A stretch of DNA of 64,000 bases, taken from assembly GCF_001421665.1 (NCBI RefSeq), contig NZ_LMKV01000001.1:898731-962730 (forward strand), written 5' to 3'. Of the stretch, positions 36,084 through 45,075 are shown in pieces. Source of the DNA: Sphingobium sp. Leaf26. Its GTDB lineage: Bacteria > Pseudomonadota > Alphaproteobacteria > Sphingomonadales > Sphingomonadaceae. The notes under the pieces are model-generated. The model saw only the letters and a list, made by a program, of their open reading frames with translations. It had not been told where the DNA came from and did not search any database. Position numbers and translations under genes: made by a program. Each line of letters starts with the position of its first letter. Position 1 is the stretch's first letter.

Positions 36084-39000
36084 ATGAAACTCGACATCAT
36101 CATCCCGGTCTATCGTAATGCCGACCTTGTCGAGGCATGTCTGGATTCGCTGAGCGCCCATATCGGCGAAGTGGCGGATCATGCGCCCCGCATCATCGTC
36201 ATCAACGATTCACCCGATGACGAGGCGGTCAGCGCGCTGCTCGCAAGATATGCGCAGCGCGGGACGATCCAGGAACTGGTGACCAACGGGCAGAATGCCG
36301 GCTTCGTCGCAAGCGTGAACAAGGGCCTGGCCCTCACCAGGGCCAGGGGGGCAGCCGCCCTGCTGGTCAACAGCGACACACTGACCTATCGGAACACGCT
36401 GGCGGAGATGCTGGCGGTTCTGGAGGCCGATCCGCAGATCGGCTTCGTCTGCCCGCGTTCCAACAATGCGTCCATCTCCACCTTCCCCCAGTCGCCGCAC
36501 GCCATGTCGGGCATCTTCGTGATGCCCGACGCCTGTTATGCGGCCTGGCAATCGGTGCAGGCCTATCTGCCGCGCTACAGTTGGGCACCGACCGCCGTCG
36601 GTTTCTACATGCTGATCGCACCATCGGTCGTGCTCAACTTCGCCCCGCTCGATGAAGCCTTCGGCATTGGGTATGAGGAAGAAAATGATCTGGTGATGCG
36701 CGCCGGCCAGGTCGGCTTTCGTGCCGTTCTGGCCAACCATGCCTATGCCTATCATGCCGGGTCGGCCTCCTTTCTGCTGCGCGACATAGACCTGAAGGGC
36801 CAGCGCGAAGGCAATCTCCAGAAAATCGCCAAACGGCATCCCGGATTCCTGCCGCTGGTCCAGGCCTATGAGGCTTCGGCCGGCTATCGAGCCGAACTGA
36901 AGATCCGGCAGATGGTGCCGACGACCGATGGCCGGCTGAAGATCGCCATCAACCTGCTGACATTCGGCCGCCATCATAATGGCACGACCGATCATATGAT
37001 GCACTTCATCCGCTGGTGCGAGCGGTCGGCGCCGGGCAACGTGGACATCACCGTCATCTGCGAACCATCCGTCGCCCGCTTCCACGGCATCGACAAGATG
37101 CAACGGATCAAGCAGCGCCGCGAATGTGATCCGGTCTACGCCATCGCGATCATGCCCGGACAGCCATTCGACCTGCAAACGGTCCGCACGATGGAACATC
37201 TGGCGCCGGTCACCGTGTATGGCATGCTCGACGTCATCGCACTCGATTGCAGCCATCTGCGCGCAGACAACGGGCTTGAAACGCTGTGGGCCTATATCGC
37301 CCGCCATGCCAACGGACTGTTCTTCAACAGCCGCTTTTCCGAAACCACCTTCCGCAACCGGTTCCCCCGCCAGTTCAAGGCGCCCGCCTATACCCGTCTG
37401 CTGCCGACCAAATTGGCCGCATATGCCGGCCGCTATCAGAAGGCCGAACGGGGCCGCGACCATGTATTGGTGATGGGCAATCATTTCCCGCACAAGGCGT
37501 CGCATGCTGTCGGCGCGCTGATCGCGCAAGCCCACCCCAACCTTTCGCTGACGATATTGGGCGGTGAGAGCAAGGAGGAGGGCAATGCCCGTACCGTGCA
37601 GGCCGGCACCCTGCCCGACGAACTGATGAACGACCTGTTCGCACGCAGCAGCGCGGTCGTCCTGCCATCCTATTATGAGGGCTTCGGCCTCTCGATCATG
37701 AACGCCCTTGCTCTGGGCAAGCCTGTGATCGCACGCGACATCCCGCCGACCAGGGAAATCCTGGCAACCTTCGGCAAGACCGACGGCATCTACCTGTTCA
37801 CCGACAACCGGGACGTGCCCGCACTGATCGGCAAGGCGATCAGTGCCGAGCGCTCCACCGTCGAGGAAAAGGGCGGCGCCGACTGGGATCAATGGTCCAA
37901 AGGCCTGTTCGAATTTGCGCTGGGACTGGCCAAAAGCCCGGACCTGCACGATCGGCTGGTAGACAGGATCGAGGCCGCCGATGCGCTGCACGGCATGCCC
38001 AGCCCGCTGGCAAGCACCGATGCGGGCCATATTCCGGGCAGTGCGCCCAGCCTGGGGACGGCTGGCAGCATCGTACGCATCGCCGACCTGCTGCAACTGC
38101 GTGGCGATGCCTTCGTCCAGGCCGCCTATCGCCAATTGCTGGGCCGCCCCGCCGATCCGGCCGGACTGGAACATCATGTCGCGCTGCTCGCCGGTGGCAC
38201 GACAAAGGCCCAGATCATCGAAGCCTTCCTGGGCACCGACGAATTTATCGAACGTCGCACGCCCGTCAGCGTCATCGGACGCGAATTGCTGCGCAGCAAG
38301 TCCCGCTGGCCCAAGGCGATCCGCCTGCCGCAACGTCGGCACGAGGCATTGGAGGAAGAGGCTCCACCCCCGCAGCCCCCGGTAGCCTCGCCTCCTCCAG
38401 CACCGTCGCCACCGCCCAAACCGGCTGTTGCGCCTTCTCAACCGCCGGTGTCCACACCGCGCCCGTCATCAAACAAGCCGCTCGTCCAGATTGCCGATCT
38501 GCTGGCGCTGGACGGGGCCGATTTCGTTGATGCCTTCTATCGGCGCCTGCTTGGCCGCGAGGCGGATGATGCCGGCCTTGCCCATCATATCGCCCTGCTC
38601 GGCAGCGGCGTGTCCAAGGTCGATATCCTGCGCGCCATCGTGAAAACGAACGAATTTGCACGCCATAGCGCCACTGTACAGGTGGAAGGCCTGACGCTGC
38701 TGGATGCGCCCGCCAAACCGGCCAAGCGAAAGAAGGCTGCTGCGCCTGCGCCCGCCGCTGCCCCGGCCCCAGCCGCCGTCAGGGCCGTACCGCCGCCTCA
38801 GCCTATCGCATCCGGCAAGCCCATCGTTCAGATCGGCGATATGCTGACGCTCGACAACGAGGCCTTCGTCCGCAGCTTCTACGAGAAATTGCTGGGCCGT
38901 CCCGCCGATCCTGCCGGCCTCAGTCATCATGTCGCCTTGCTGGAAGGCGGCGAAACAAAGGTCGGCATGTTGCGTGCGATCCTGAAATCCGGTGAATATC

Positions 39001-39095
39001 ACGATCGTGCAAGCAGCATCATCGTGACCGGTCGCGAGCATCTGGACTCGCCCCGCAAGGCCGGCTGGCAAAATCGGCTGACCAAAAGGCAATGA
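36084..39095 (+). CDS. Two-domain glycosyltransferase with three DUF4214 repeats
   Basis: 1003 residues. GT2 domain at about 1-270 (IIIPVYRNADLVEACLDSL; VNSDT), a GT4-like domain at about 290-630 (VVLPSYYEGFGLSIMNAL), then three DUF4214 modules at about 664-725, 802-860 and 915-975, each with the core (Y/F)x2LLGR-AD-AGL-HH-ALL. Proline/Ala-rich linkers separate them. DUF4214 is often on surface or glycan-associated proteins. No signal peptide; probably a cytosolic enzyme making two linkages and docking onto the machinery through the repeats. Confidence 0.9.
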   Translation: MKLDIIIPVYRNADLVEACLDSLSAHIGEVADHAPRIIVINDSPDDEAVSALLARYAQRGTIQELVTNGQNAGFVASVNKGLALTRARGAAALLVNSDTLTYRNTLAEMLAVLEADPQIGFVCPRSNNASISTFPQSPHAMSGIFVMPDACYAAWQSVQAYLPRYSWAPTAVGFYMLIAPSVVLNFAPLDEAFGIGYEEENDLVMRAGQVGFRAVLANHAYAYHAGSASFLLRDIDLKGQREGNLQKIAKRHPGFLPLVQAYEASAGYRAELKIRQMVPTTDGRLKIAINLLTFGRHHNGTTDHMMHFIRWCERSAPGNVDITVICEPSVARFHGIDKMQRIKQRRECDPVYAIAIMPGQPFDLQTVRTMEHLAPVTVYGMLDVIALDCSHLRADNGLETLWAYIARHANGLFFNSRFSETTFRNRFPRQFKAPAYTRLLPTKLAAYAGRYQKAERGRDHVLVMGNHFPHKASHAVGALIAQAHPNLSLTILGGESKEEGNARTVQAGTLPDELMNDLFARSSAVVLPSYYEGFGLSIMNALALGKPVIARDIPPTREILATFGKTDGIYLFTDNRDVPALIGKAISAERSTVEEKGGADWDQWSKGLFEFALGLAKSPDLHDRLVDRIEAADALHGMPSPLASTDAGHIPGSAPSLGTAGSIVRIADLLQLRGDAFVQAAYRQLLGRPADPAGLEHHVALLAGGTTKAQIIEAFLGTDEFIERRTPVSVIGRELLRSKSRWPKAIRLPQRRHEALEEEAPPPQPPVASPPPAPSPPPKPAVAPSQPPVSTPRPSSNKPLVQIADLLALDGADFVDAFYRRLLGREADDAGLAHHIALLGSGVSKVDILRAIVKTNEFARHSATVQVEGLTLLDAPAKPAKRKKAAAPAPAAAPAPAAVRAVPPPQPIASGKPIVQIGDMLTLDNEAFVRSFYEKLLGRPADPAGLSHHVALLEGGETKVGMLRAILKSGEYHDRASSIIVTGREHLDSPRKAGWQNRLTKRQ

Positions 39096-39112
39096 AACAG
39101 TGATCCCGCTGG

Positions 39113-39161
39113 TATCGCACCGTCATACCTGCGCCCCGGACGCAGGCATGACGGTGCGATA
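39113..39161. repeat. 49-base hairpin with 21-base stem (REP-like)
   Basis: Arms at 39113-39133 and 39141-39161 match with a single mismatch, around a seven-base loop. It follows the 1003-residue glycosyltransferase by 17 bases. There is no T-run, so it looks more like a REP-type palindrome or a mRNA 3'-end stabiliser than a classical terminator. Confidence 0.8.
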
Positions 39162-39312
39162 TCCACGCAAGCTGCAATGGATATCTATCGCCGCAGCGTC
39201 CCATGCGATCGCCGGATCGACCGAATAAAGGGTCGACCGGAACGAAACCGGCCAGCCGCGCTTCATCTTCTTCCTGCTATCGCACGGGCTCGACCGAAGG
39301 CTGGGAGATCAT

Positions 39313-40626
39313 ATGAAGCCGATTGCATCCATCGTGCTGGCAGGACTGCTGGTCAGTGCCGCGACCTCTCCCCAGCAGCAGCAGGGCGAAAGAAGTGAAG
39401 TCGTCGCAAAGATATGGGCCGGGCAGCCGGTCGATTTTGCCATGATCGTCCGCGGGCAGCGCCTCTATGTCGGCTATTACGGAGCCGACCGGCGACTGGT
39501 GATCGCCAGTCGAGCAACGAGCGGCGGTGCCTGGGAACGGCAGACGCTCGATACGGCAGTCGGCTGGGACAGCCATAATGCGATTGCCATGGCCACCGAC
39601 GGCCGGGGCCGGCTGCATGTCGCCGCCAACATGCACGTCTCGCCGATGACCTATTATATGTCCGACACGTCGGGATCGGCATCGTCCCTGCGTCGCATAC
39701 CCGCCCTGATCGACCCCGCTCAGGAGCAGCGGGTCACCTACCCCACTTTCCTCAAGGACCAGCAGGGCCGGTTCATCTTTCGCTATCGCGATGGCATGAG
39801 CGGTGCAGGCAATGACATCTATAATGTCTTCGACGCATCGACCCTGCGCTGGCGCCGCCTGACCCAGACGCCCGTGCTGGATGGCGAGGGGAAGCGCAAC
39901 GCCTATCCCATCGGCCCTACCATGGGACCGGACGGCCTGTTTCATATGGTCTGGCTCTGGCGCGACAGCCCCGCTGCCGAAACGAGTCATGATCTCAGCT
40001 ACGCGCGCAGCCGCGATCTCGTGCACTGGACGCGCTCGTCCGGCCAGCCCCTGTCCCTTCCGATCCGCCTTGGCAATTCGGAAATCGTCGATCCGATCCC
40101 CGTCCATGGGGGAGCGATCAACGCCAATGTCACCTTCGCGTTCGACGCGAAAAAGCGGGTCATGATCGCCTATCATAAATTCGACGAGCATGGCGACACG
40201 CAGATCTATCTGGCCCGGCTCGAAAGGGGCGGATGGCATATTGCGCAGGCCACGCGCTGGACCGGATATCGTTGGGACTTCAAGGGCGGTGGCACCATGG
40301 CCGGCGAGATAAAATTGTCGGAACCCTATCAACGCGGCAATATCATCGTCCTGCAAATTGCCCGGCAAGGCAAAGGCATGCAGTTGCGTCTTGCCGCCGA
40401 CACGCTGAAGCCCACCAACGCCCCCCTGCCCCAGTCCAGGGTCAGGACCACATCGGGCTGGACCACAGTCAGTGCGCCTCCCGGCATGAAGATGAACGTG
40501 CTGACCACGCAGGGCAACGGCAAGCGCTTTCGTCTGACCTGGCCGACCTTGCCCAACAACCGCGACCTGCCCCGCGCGAAGGCCCCAGCACCCACCGAGT
40601 TGCGGCTGTCCGAGCAGCCCCTGTAA
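39313..40626 (+). CDS. Exported BNR_4 beta-propeller protein, candidate polysaccharide lyase
   Basis: 437 residues with signal peptide IASIVLAGLLVSAATS. The fold pattern is BNR_4, as in ulvan lyases of families PL24/PL25. Conserved blocks: VGWDSHNAIAMATDG (H88), LHVAANMH (H108, 20 residues on), RVTYPTFL, then FRYRDGMSGAGN (R159). A paralogue with the same blocks lies at 50282. GGGAGA precedes ATG 39313. Likely secreted to the periplasm or outside to cut or trim the polysaccharide made by this locus; the lyase assignment is inference. Confidence 0.8.
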   Translation: MKPIASIVLAGLLVSAATSPQQQQGERSEVVAKIWAGQPVDFAMIVRGQRLYVGYYGADRRLVIASRATSGGAWERQTLDTAVGWDSHNAIAMATDGRGRLHVAANMHVSPMTYYMSDTSGSASSLRRIPALIDPAQEQRVTYPTFLKDQQGRFIFRYRDGMSGAGNDIYNVFDASTLRWRRLTQTPVLDGEGKRNAYPIGPTMGPDGLFHMVWLWRDSPAAETSHDLSYARSRDLVHWTRSSGQPLSLPIRLGNSEIVDPIPVHGGAINANVTFAFDAKKRVMIAYHKFDEHGDTQIYLARLERGGWHIAQATRWTGYRWDFKGGGTMAGEIKLSEPYQRGNIIVLQIARQGKGMQLRLAADTLKPTNAPLPQSRVRTTSGWTTVSAPPGMKMNVLTTQGNGKRFRLTWPTLPNNRDLPRAKAPAPTELRLSEQPL

Positions 40627-40664
40627 CGACGCCTCCGTTACCCACCGCGACATATGGTGGCGAA

Positions 40665-40689
40665 GAGGCGGGCCGAAAAAGCCCGCCTC
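40665..40689. terminator. Hairpin between convergent genes
   Basis: Nine-base GC stem (GAGGCGGGC / GCCCGCCTC) with an A-rich loop in the 68-base space between two convergent genes. T-run missing on the plus strand; still the best terminator candidate for both. Confidence 0.55.
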
Positions 40690-40694
40690 ATGAC

Positions 40695-43600
40695 TTAACC
40701 CGCCGCGAGTGCGTTGACGACGGCTGCCGTTTCCTCACGTAACGCCATCATGTCCGGCGCCGCAAAGGCCGCCCTCACCATCGGCGCATAATCGGGATAG
40801 CGTTTCGTCACGACGTCCACGCCGGCCTTGATGAGCGCATCCTTCTCGCCCTTGAAACTGGCCGTGCGGATGTGGAAGACGAAGGCCCAGGGCGAAATCA
40901 GATTGGCCCAGCCCGCCTTCATGCCCCGCAAGCAGAAATCATTCTCCTCGCCATAGCCGCGCGGGAACCCTTCTTCATCGAAAGTGCCGCACAGGTCCAT
41001 CATCGCGCGGCGGATGAACAGGCAGAAGCCTGATCCGGTCGGGACTTCGGGCGGCGTGCAGCCAAAGGCGCCCTGTACCATCGCCAGCGCATATTCCTCA
41101 TGCCCCAGATGCGCAGGCTTATCGCACTTCTGGTTGAAGACCGGGAAGGAAAAGGCGCCGGAATTGTCGCCCATCGCCGTCACCGTGCCGACCTGCGGCC
41201 GGCTATAGGCAGTGGCGCGCAACCCCTCCAGCCACTTCGGCGTCACGATCGTATCGCTGTTCAGCAGCACGACATCGCGCCCGGCCGCCTGCGCAATCCC
41301 CATGTTGATCGTGCGGGTATAGCCCTGATTTTGCGGCGACCGCTGGATGGTCAGGCCCGGCGTGCCCACAAAGCTGTCGAGCAGCGGGGCGATCGCTGGA
41401 TCAGGGCTGCCATCGTCGATCACCAGCACCTGCGTTTCGCGCAGATCGGTATGTTTGAGCACGGAGGTGATGCAGGCGCGCACTTCCTCCGGCGCATTAT
41501 AGACCGGAATGATGATCGTCGTCGGCAAAGCCGCACCGATCGCCTGGGCAGAAATCCGCAGCGGCGCTTCGGTAATGGCGGTCGCCGCGGCATCGGCTCG
41601 CATCGGCCGGCCACAGATGCGTTCATAGGCCAGCGTCACCTGTTCGCCCAGCCGCGCCTGCGAGAAGTTGCTGGTGACAAAGGCGTGACCCTTGTCGCCC
41701 ATGGCGGCAATCTTGTCGTCATGTTCGCACAGATCGGCCACGGCATCGACGACCCCGTCGATATCGCGGAACGGCACCATATAGCCGGTCTCGCCATGCT
41801 GGACCAATTCAGGCAGTGCACCCCAGCGATAGGCGATCACAGGTCGCCTCGCCGCCATCGCCTCGGCCACGGTGCGACCGAAGGATTCAGCGAAGGTGGA
41901 CAGGTTGAGCAGGACGTTGAGTTCGATCATCGCCGCCCGCGCGCTGTCCTTGTAACCGGCAAAGACCAGATTGTCCGGCCGTTCGCCGCGCGCGACCTCT
42001 TCCATCCAGATATCGATTTGCGGGGTGCGCGGGCCGATGATGACGAATTTGGCTCGACCCGTACGCCTGGCAGCCCGTCGCGCCACCTCGACGAAATCGG
42101 CGATCCCCTTCTTGGGGATGTTGGAACTGACGATACCGAATTTGATGCCATTGCCGAAGACATTGCGCATTTCGAAATCTTCGGCGCTGATGGCGTTGGG
42201 CACATAGAGCGTCCGGTCTCCACGCGCGAACAACTCGCACGTGGCGCGGCTGTTACCGATCAGCCAGTCGGTATTGCCGAACACGGCGCTGACGATCTCG
42301 CCGGTGGTCTGGTTCATCCGCTCCTGCAACCCTTCGTCCAGCGAGATGAGTTCCCGCACATGGGTCAGCGCCACGCGGCCCATCCGGCGCGCGGCGACGA
42401 TCGGCTCCAGCAGGACGATGGTGTTGGCATGCACGATGTCGATCGCGTGACGCGCGATGATATCGGCAAAATCCAGCGCGAGCCAGGCATAGACCGCCCG
42501 CTTGTCCATCCATTGCGGATAGCGGAAAGCGTATGCGCCCATGCACAGCTTCTGGATACGCTTGATATAGTCGCGATTATTGTCGCTGGGCAGGGTCATG
42601 ACGACATTGACCGGCATCTTGGCCAATGCCTCCAGCACATCGAGCAGGCTGCGTTCCCCACCGAACAACTGATGACCGGAAATATGGGCACAGAGCAGGA
42701 TGGTGGGCCTGGACGGGTCGGCTTCCTTGAACCCGCGATACCAGACCGGTCCTCGCGGCATATCCGCCGCATCGTTCAGCGGGCTGCCAAGATAGGCGAG
42801 CCGATTCTCCGCCTTGGGTTGCGCCGCCACGCCTTGCGGCAAGGTAACAGGGCGCAAACCCGGCACGGCTTGCGCCGCGGACTGGAACGCGGCGAGGTTG
42901 GTCAGCCCCCAGCGCTGGTCCGGTTCGAGATAGGTGCCCTCGGCCCACTCGTTCCAGGCGTTGATGAACATCATCGTTTCAGGCGCCGGGTTATGGCGGT
43001 TGTCCTGGTCCAATATGCCCTTCACCCATCGCCGGAAGCCATAGGGCGTCGCGCCGGTGAAAATGCGCGCATCCGTCAGGCGACGGGCGGTATTGTCCCA
43101 GCCCAGCATCGCGCCACGGTGGACCGGCCATTCATAACCATCAGCATATTTTTCGACATCGCCATCCGCCACGGCGTTGTAATCGAAAATCTCGCCGCCG
43201 AAATCCTTGTGACGATCATGCACCTGATCGCGCAGGTCGACACGCACGCCTTCATGCGGCGGGAACAGGACATAGCTGTCGATGCCATGGTCCTGCGGCT
43301 GTCCGCCCAGCGTTTCCAGGCCGAATCGGACTGCGCACAGATGGATTTCGCCCAGCCCTGCCTTGCGACATTCCTCCCGCCAGATGCGGGCGGTTTCCAT
43401 CCAGTTCGGGATGATCGAAATACGATAGACGACGAGCACGGGCTTGCCGCAATAGCGGATCCAGCGCGGATCCTTCATCATCGGGATCATCTCGTGGATG
43501 AAGGCGATATTGCTTTCCAGCGAATATTGTTGCTCCATCAGCACATGGCGGTTCTGCCCGTCCCAATTGCGCGACCAGTTCTCATTGGCCCAGCAGACGC

Positions 43601-44984
43601 AGAAACCCGTGTCGATCCTGGAGGATTTCGCCATCTGCTCGATCGGATGGTTCAGCAGTTTCTTGCCGTTGAACCAGTAATAATAGAAGCAGAAGCCGTG
43701 AATGCCGAACTGGCGGGCCAGATCGGCCTGCGCGACCTGGGTATCCTCCAGCCGCAGGTCATAATAGCCCAGATCCGCAGGCAAGCGCGGCTGATAATGG
43801 TGGCGGAACAACGGGCGACCCCGCGCTACATTCGACCATTCGGTGAAGCCCTTGCCCCACCAAGTGTTGTTTTCCGGGATCGGATGGAATTGCGGCAGGT
43901 AGAAGGCCACCGCCTTGACCACGCGATCCGCGGGCGCTGCGGGTAAAGTTCGGGCCGCGGGACGGACGTCCAGGGCCGCTTCCCGCGCACCGGCAGACAG
44001 CATAGCCAATACGCTGGCGCGACCGGGGAACTTGCCGCCCCCGCTAACACCCGTCATCTCGTGCGGCCGCATCGTCACACCCAGCACGCGCGACAGAAAT
44101 GGCTTGAACCACAGGCCCCACCCGGCTGGAACGTCGAGCGGCGCCTGACCGAGCAAAAGACCAAGACGCGGCAGGACGGTGTTGAGCGCGGTGATCAACG
44201 TCGCCTGCACCGGATCGGCCCGGTCCAGCCGCACGAAACGATCAGCGGCGACGCCCCATTGGGAATCGGCGCAAAAGGCGCCATGCAGGCCGATCAGCCT
44301 GGCCATATCCTCATCCGTCAGCGGCCCGGCGGCATCCTGCGGCGAGAGCCAGAGCGCGTCGGCATAGCCATCCAGCGCGCCCGATCCGGCCAGCCGGGCG
44401 AAGCCACGCGCATTGCCGGCTTCGTCCGCATCCCCCAGCAGGGTCAGCGAACGGACAGACGACGGCAGCGCATCGACATCCAGATTGTGCGTCCCACCCA
44501 GCAGGAACAGGTCGAAATCCGCCGGAATCCGGTTCAGTACGGCCGACATCGCCGCCCCGTCCTGGGACGTGGTGACATTGACGATCACTGCCAGGGACGC
44601 ATGAGGCTCCAGGCCGCGCAGGCCGAAAGCGTCGGTCGCATGGCGCAATATCCAGGTTGCACCTTCCGGCGCAGTGGCTGTCGGCGCAACGCCCGCCGGC
44701 TTCGCCATGGGCGGCAAGGGCTGGCGTCCCTCGCTCTTGCCGAAGCGGACATAATGGACAAGCGCATGCATGCCCGCCGCCGGAACGTCGGGATAGGTAT
44801 CCAGATAATGGCGCGTATCGAAGCCCGGCCCCGGATCGCGTTTCAGCAACAGGCCGAAACGGACGAAATGCTCCAGCGGCTCGATATCGAGCAATCCGGC
44901 GTCGGGAAAATTCTCGACATACCAGTTCCGATCGAACAGGCCTGACTGATCGATTTCCTTGGCCAGTTCTTTAAAATTCAACAT
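40695..44984 (-). CDS. Giant trimodular glycosyltransferase with WbsX domain
   Basis: 1429 residues. N-terminal pair of FDxxWYLxxxPDV-type repeats (GLFDRNWYVENFPDAG; GFDTRHYLDTYPDVPAAG), a WbsX/GH99-like domain about 353-715 (AFYLPQFHPIPENN; FTEWSNVARGRPLF; FCVCWANENWSRNWDG), a GT4 domain about 763-1125 and a C-terminal GT2 domain about 1160-1429 (IIIPVYNAPEEVRACI; LLNSDTIVTP). WbsX-like domains occur in O-antigen and EPS loci. One polypeptide thus could form up to three linkages. Transcribed together with the coiled-coil sulfotransferase gene 91 bases upstream. Confidence 0.9.
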   Translation of the reverse strand: MLNFKELAKEIDQSGLFDRNWYVENFPDAGLLDIEPLEHFVRFGLLLKRDPGPGFDTRHYLDTYPDVPAAGMHALVHYVRFGKSEGRQPLPPMAKPAGVAPTATAPEGATWILRHATDAFGLRGLEPHASLAVIVNVTTSQDGAAMSAVLNRIPADFDLFLLGGTHNLDVDALPSSVRSLTLLGDADEAGNARGFARLAGSGALDGYADALWLSPQDAAGPLTDEDMARLIGLHGAFCADSQWGVAADRFVRLDRADPVQATLITALNTVLPRLGLLLGQAPLDVPAGWGLWFKPFLSRVLGVTMRPHEMTGVSGGGKFPGRASVLAMLSAGAREAALDVRPAARTLPAAPADRVVKAVAFYLPQFHPIPENNTWWGKGFTEWSNVARGRPLFRHHYQPRLPADLGYYDLRLEDTQVAQADLARQFGIHGFCFYYYWFNGKKLLNHPIEQMAKSSRIDTGFCVCWANENWSRNWDGQNRHVLMEQQYSLESNIAFIHEMIPMMKDPRWIRYCGKPVLVVYRISIIPNWMETARIWREECRKAGLGEIHLCAVRFGLETLGGQPQDHGIDSYVLFPPHEGVRVDLRDQVHDRHKDFGGEIFDYNAVADGDVEKYADGYEWPVHRGAMLGWDNTARRLTDARIFTGATPYGFRRWVKGILDQDNRHNPAPETMMFINAWNEWAEGTYLEPDQRWGLTNLAAFQSAAQAVPGLRPVTLPQGVAAQPKAENRLAYLGSPLNDAADMPRGPVWYRGFKEADPSRPTILLCAHISGHQLFGGERSLLDVLEALAKMPVNVVMTLPSDNNRDYIKRIQKLCMGAYAFRYPQWMDKRAVYAWLALDFADIIARHAIDIVHANTIVLLEPIVAARRMGRVALTHVRELISLDEGLQERMNQTTGEIVSAVFGNTDWLIGNSRATCELFARGDRTLYVPNAISAEDFEMRNVFGNGIKFGIVSSNIPKKGIADFVEVARRAARRTGRAKFVIIGPRTPQIDIWMEEVARGERPDNLVFAGYKDSARAAMIELNVLLNLSTFAESFGRTVAEAMAARRPVIAYRWGALPELVQHGETGYMVPFRDIDGVVDAVADLCEHDDKIAAMGDKGHAFVTSNFSQARLGEQVTLAYERICGRPMRADAAATAITEAPLRISAQAIGAALPTTIIIPVYNAPEEVRACITSVLKHTDLRETQVLVIDDGSPDPAIAPLLDSFVGTPGLTIQRSPQNQGYTRTINMGIAQAAGRDVVLLNSDTIVTPKWLEGLRATAYSRPQVGTVTAMGDNSGAFSFPVFNQKCDKPAHLGHEEYALAMVQGAFGCTPPEVPTGSGFCLFIRRAMMDLCGTFDEEGFPRGYGEENDFCLRGMKAGWANLISPWAFVFHIRTASFKGEKDALIKAGVDVVTKRYPDYAPMVRAAFAAPDMMALREETAAVVNALAAG

Positions 44985-45075
44985 CGTCAGCCCTTGTTGC
45001 GATCAGGCGCCACGGCGCCCGCTCTCTATCGTCGAGGTCGGCCGGCCCTATCCTATCGAGGCGGGCGATCGGCTC

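Noticed and set aside
36210..38441. 743-codon minus-strand frame opposite the GT2-GT4-DUF4214 gene
   Set aside because: Shadow composition, no motif, and the sense frame has three domain types.
41100..43946. 948-codon plus-strand open frame opposite the giant glycosyltransferase
   Set aside because: Rich in Arg, His, Gln, Asp and Pro with no recognisable domain; exact shadow of a well-supported gene caused by GC-biased third positions.
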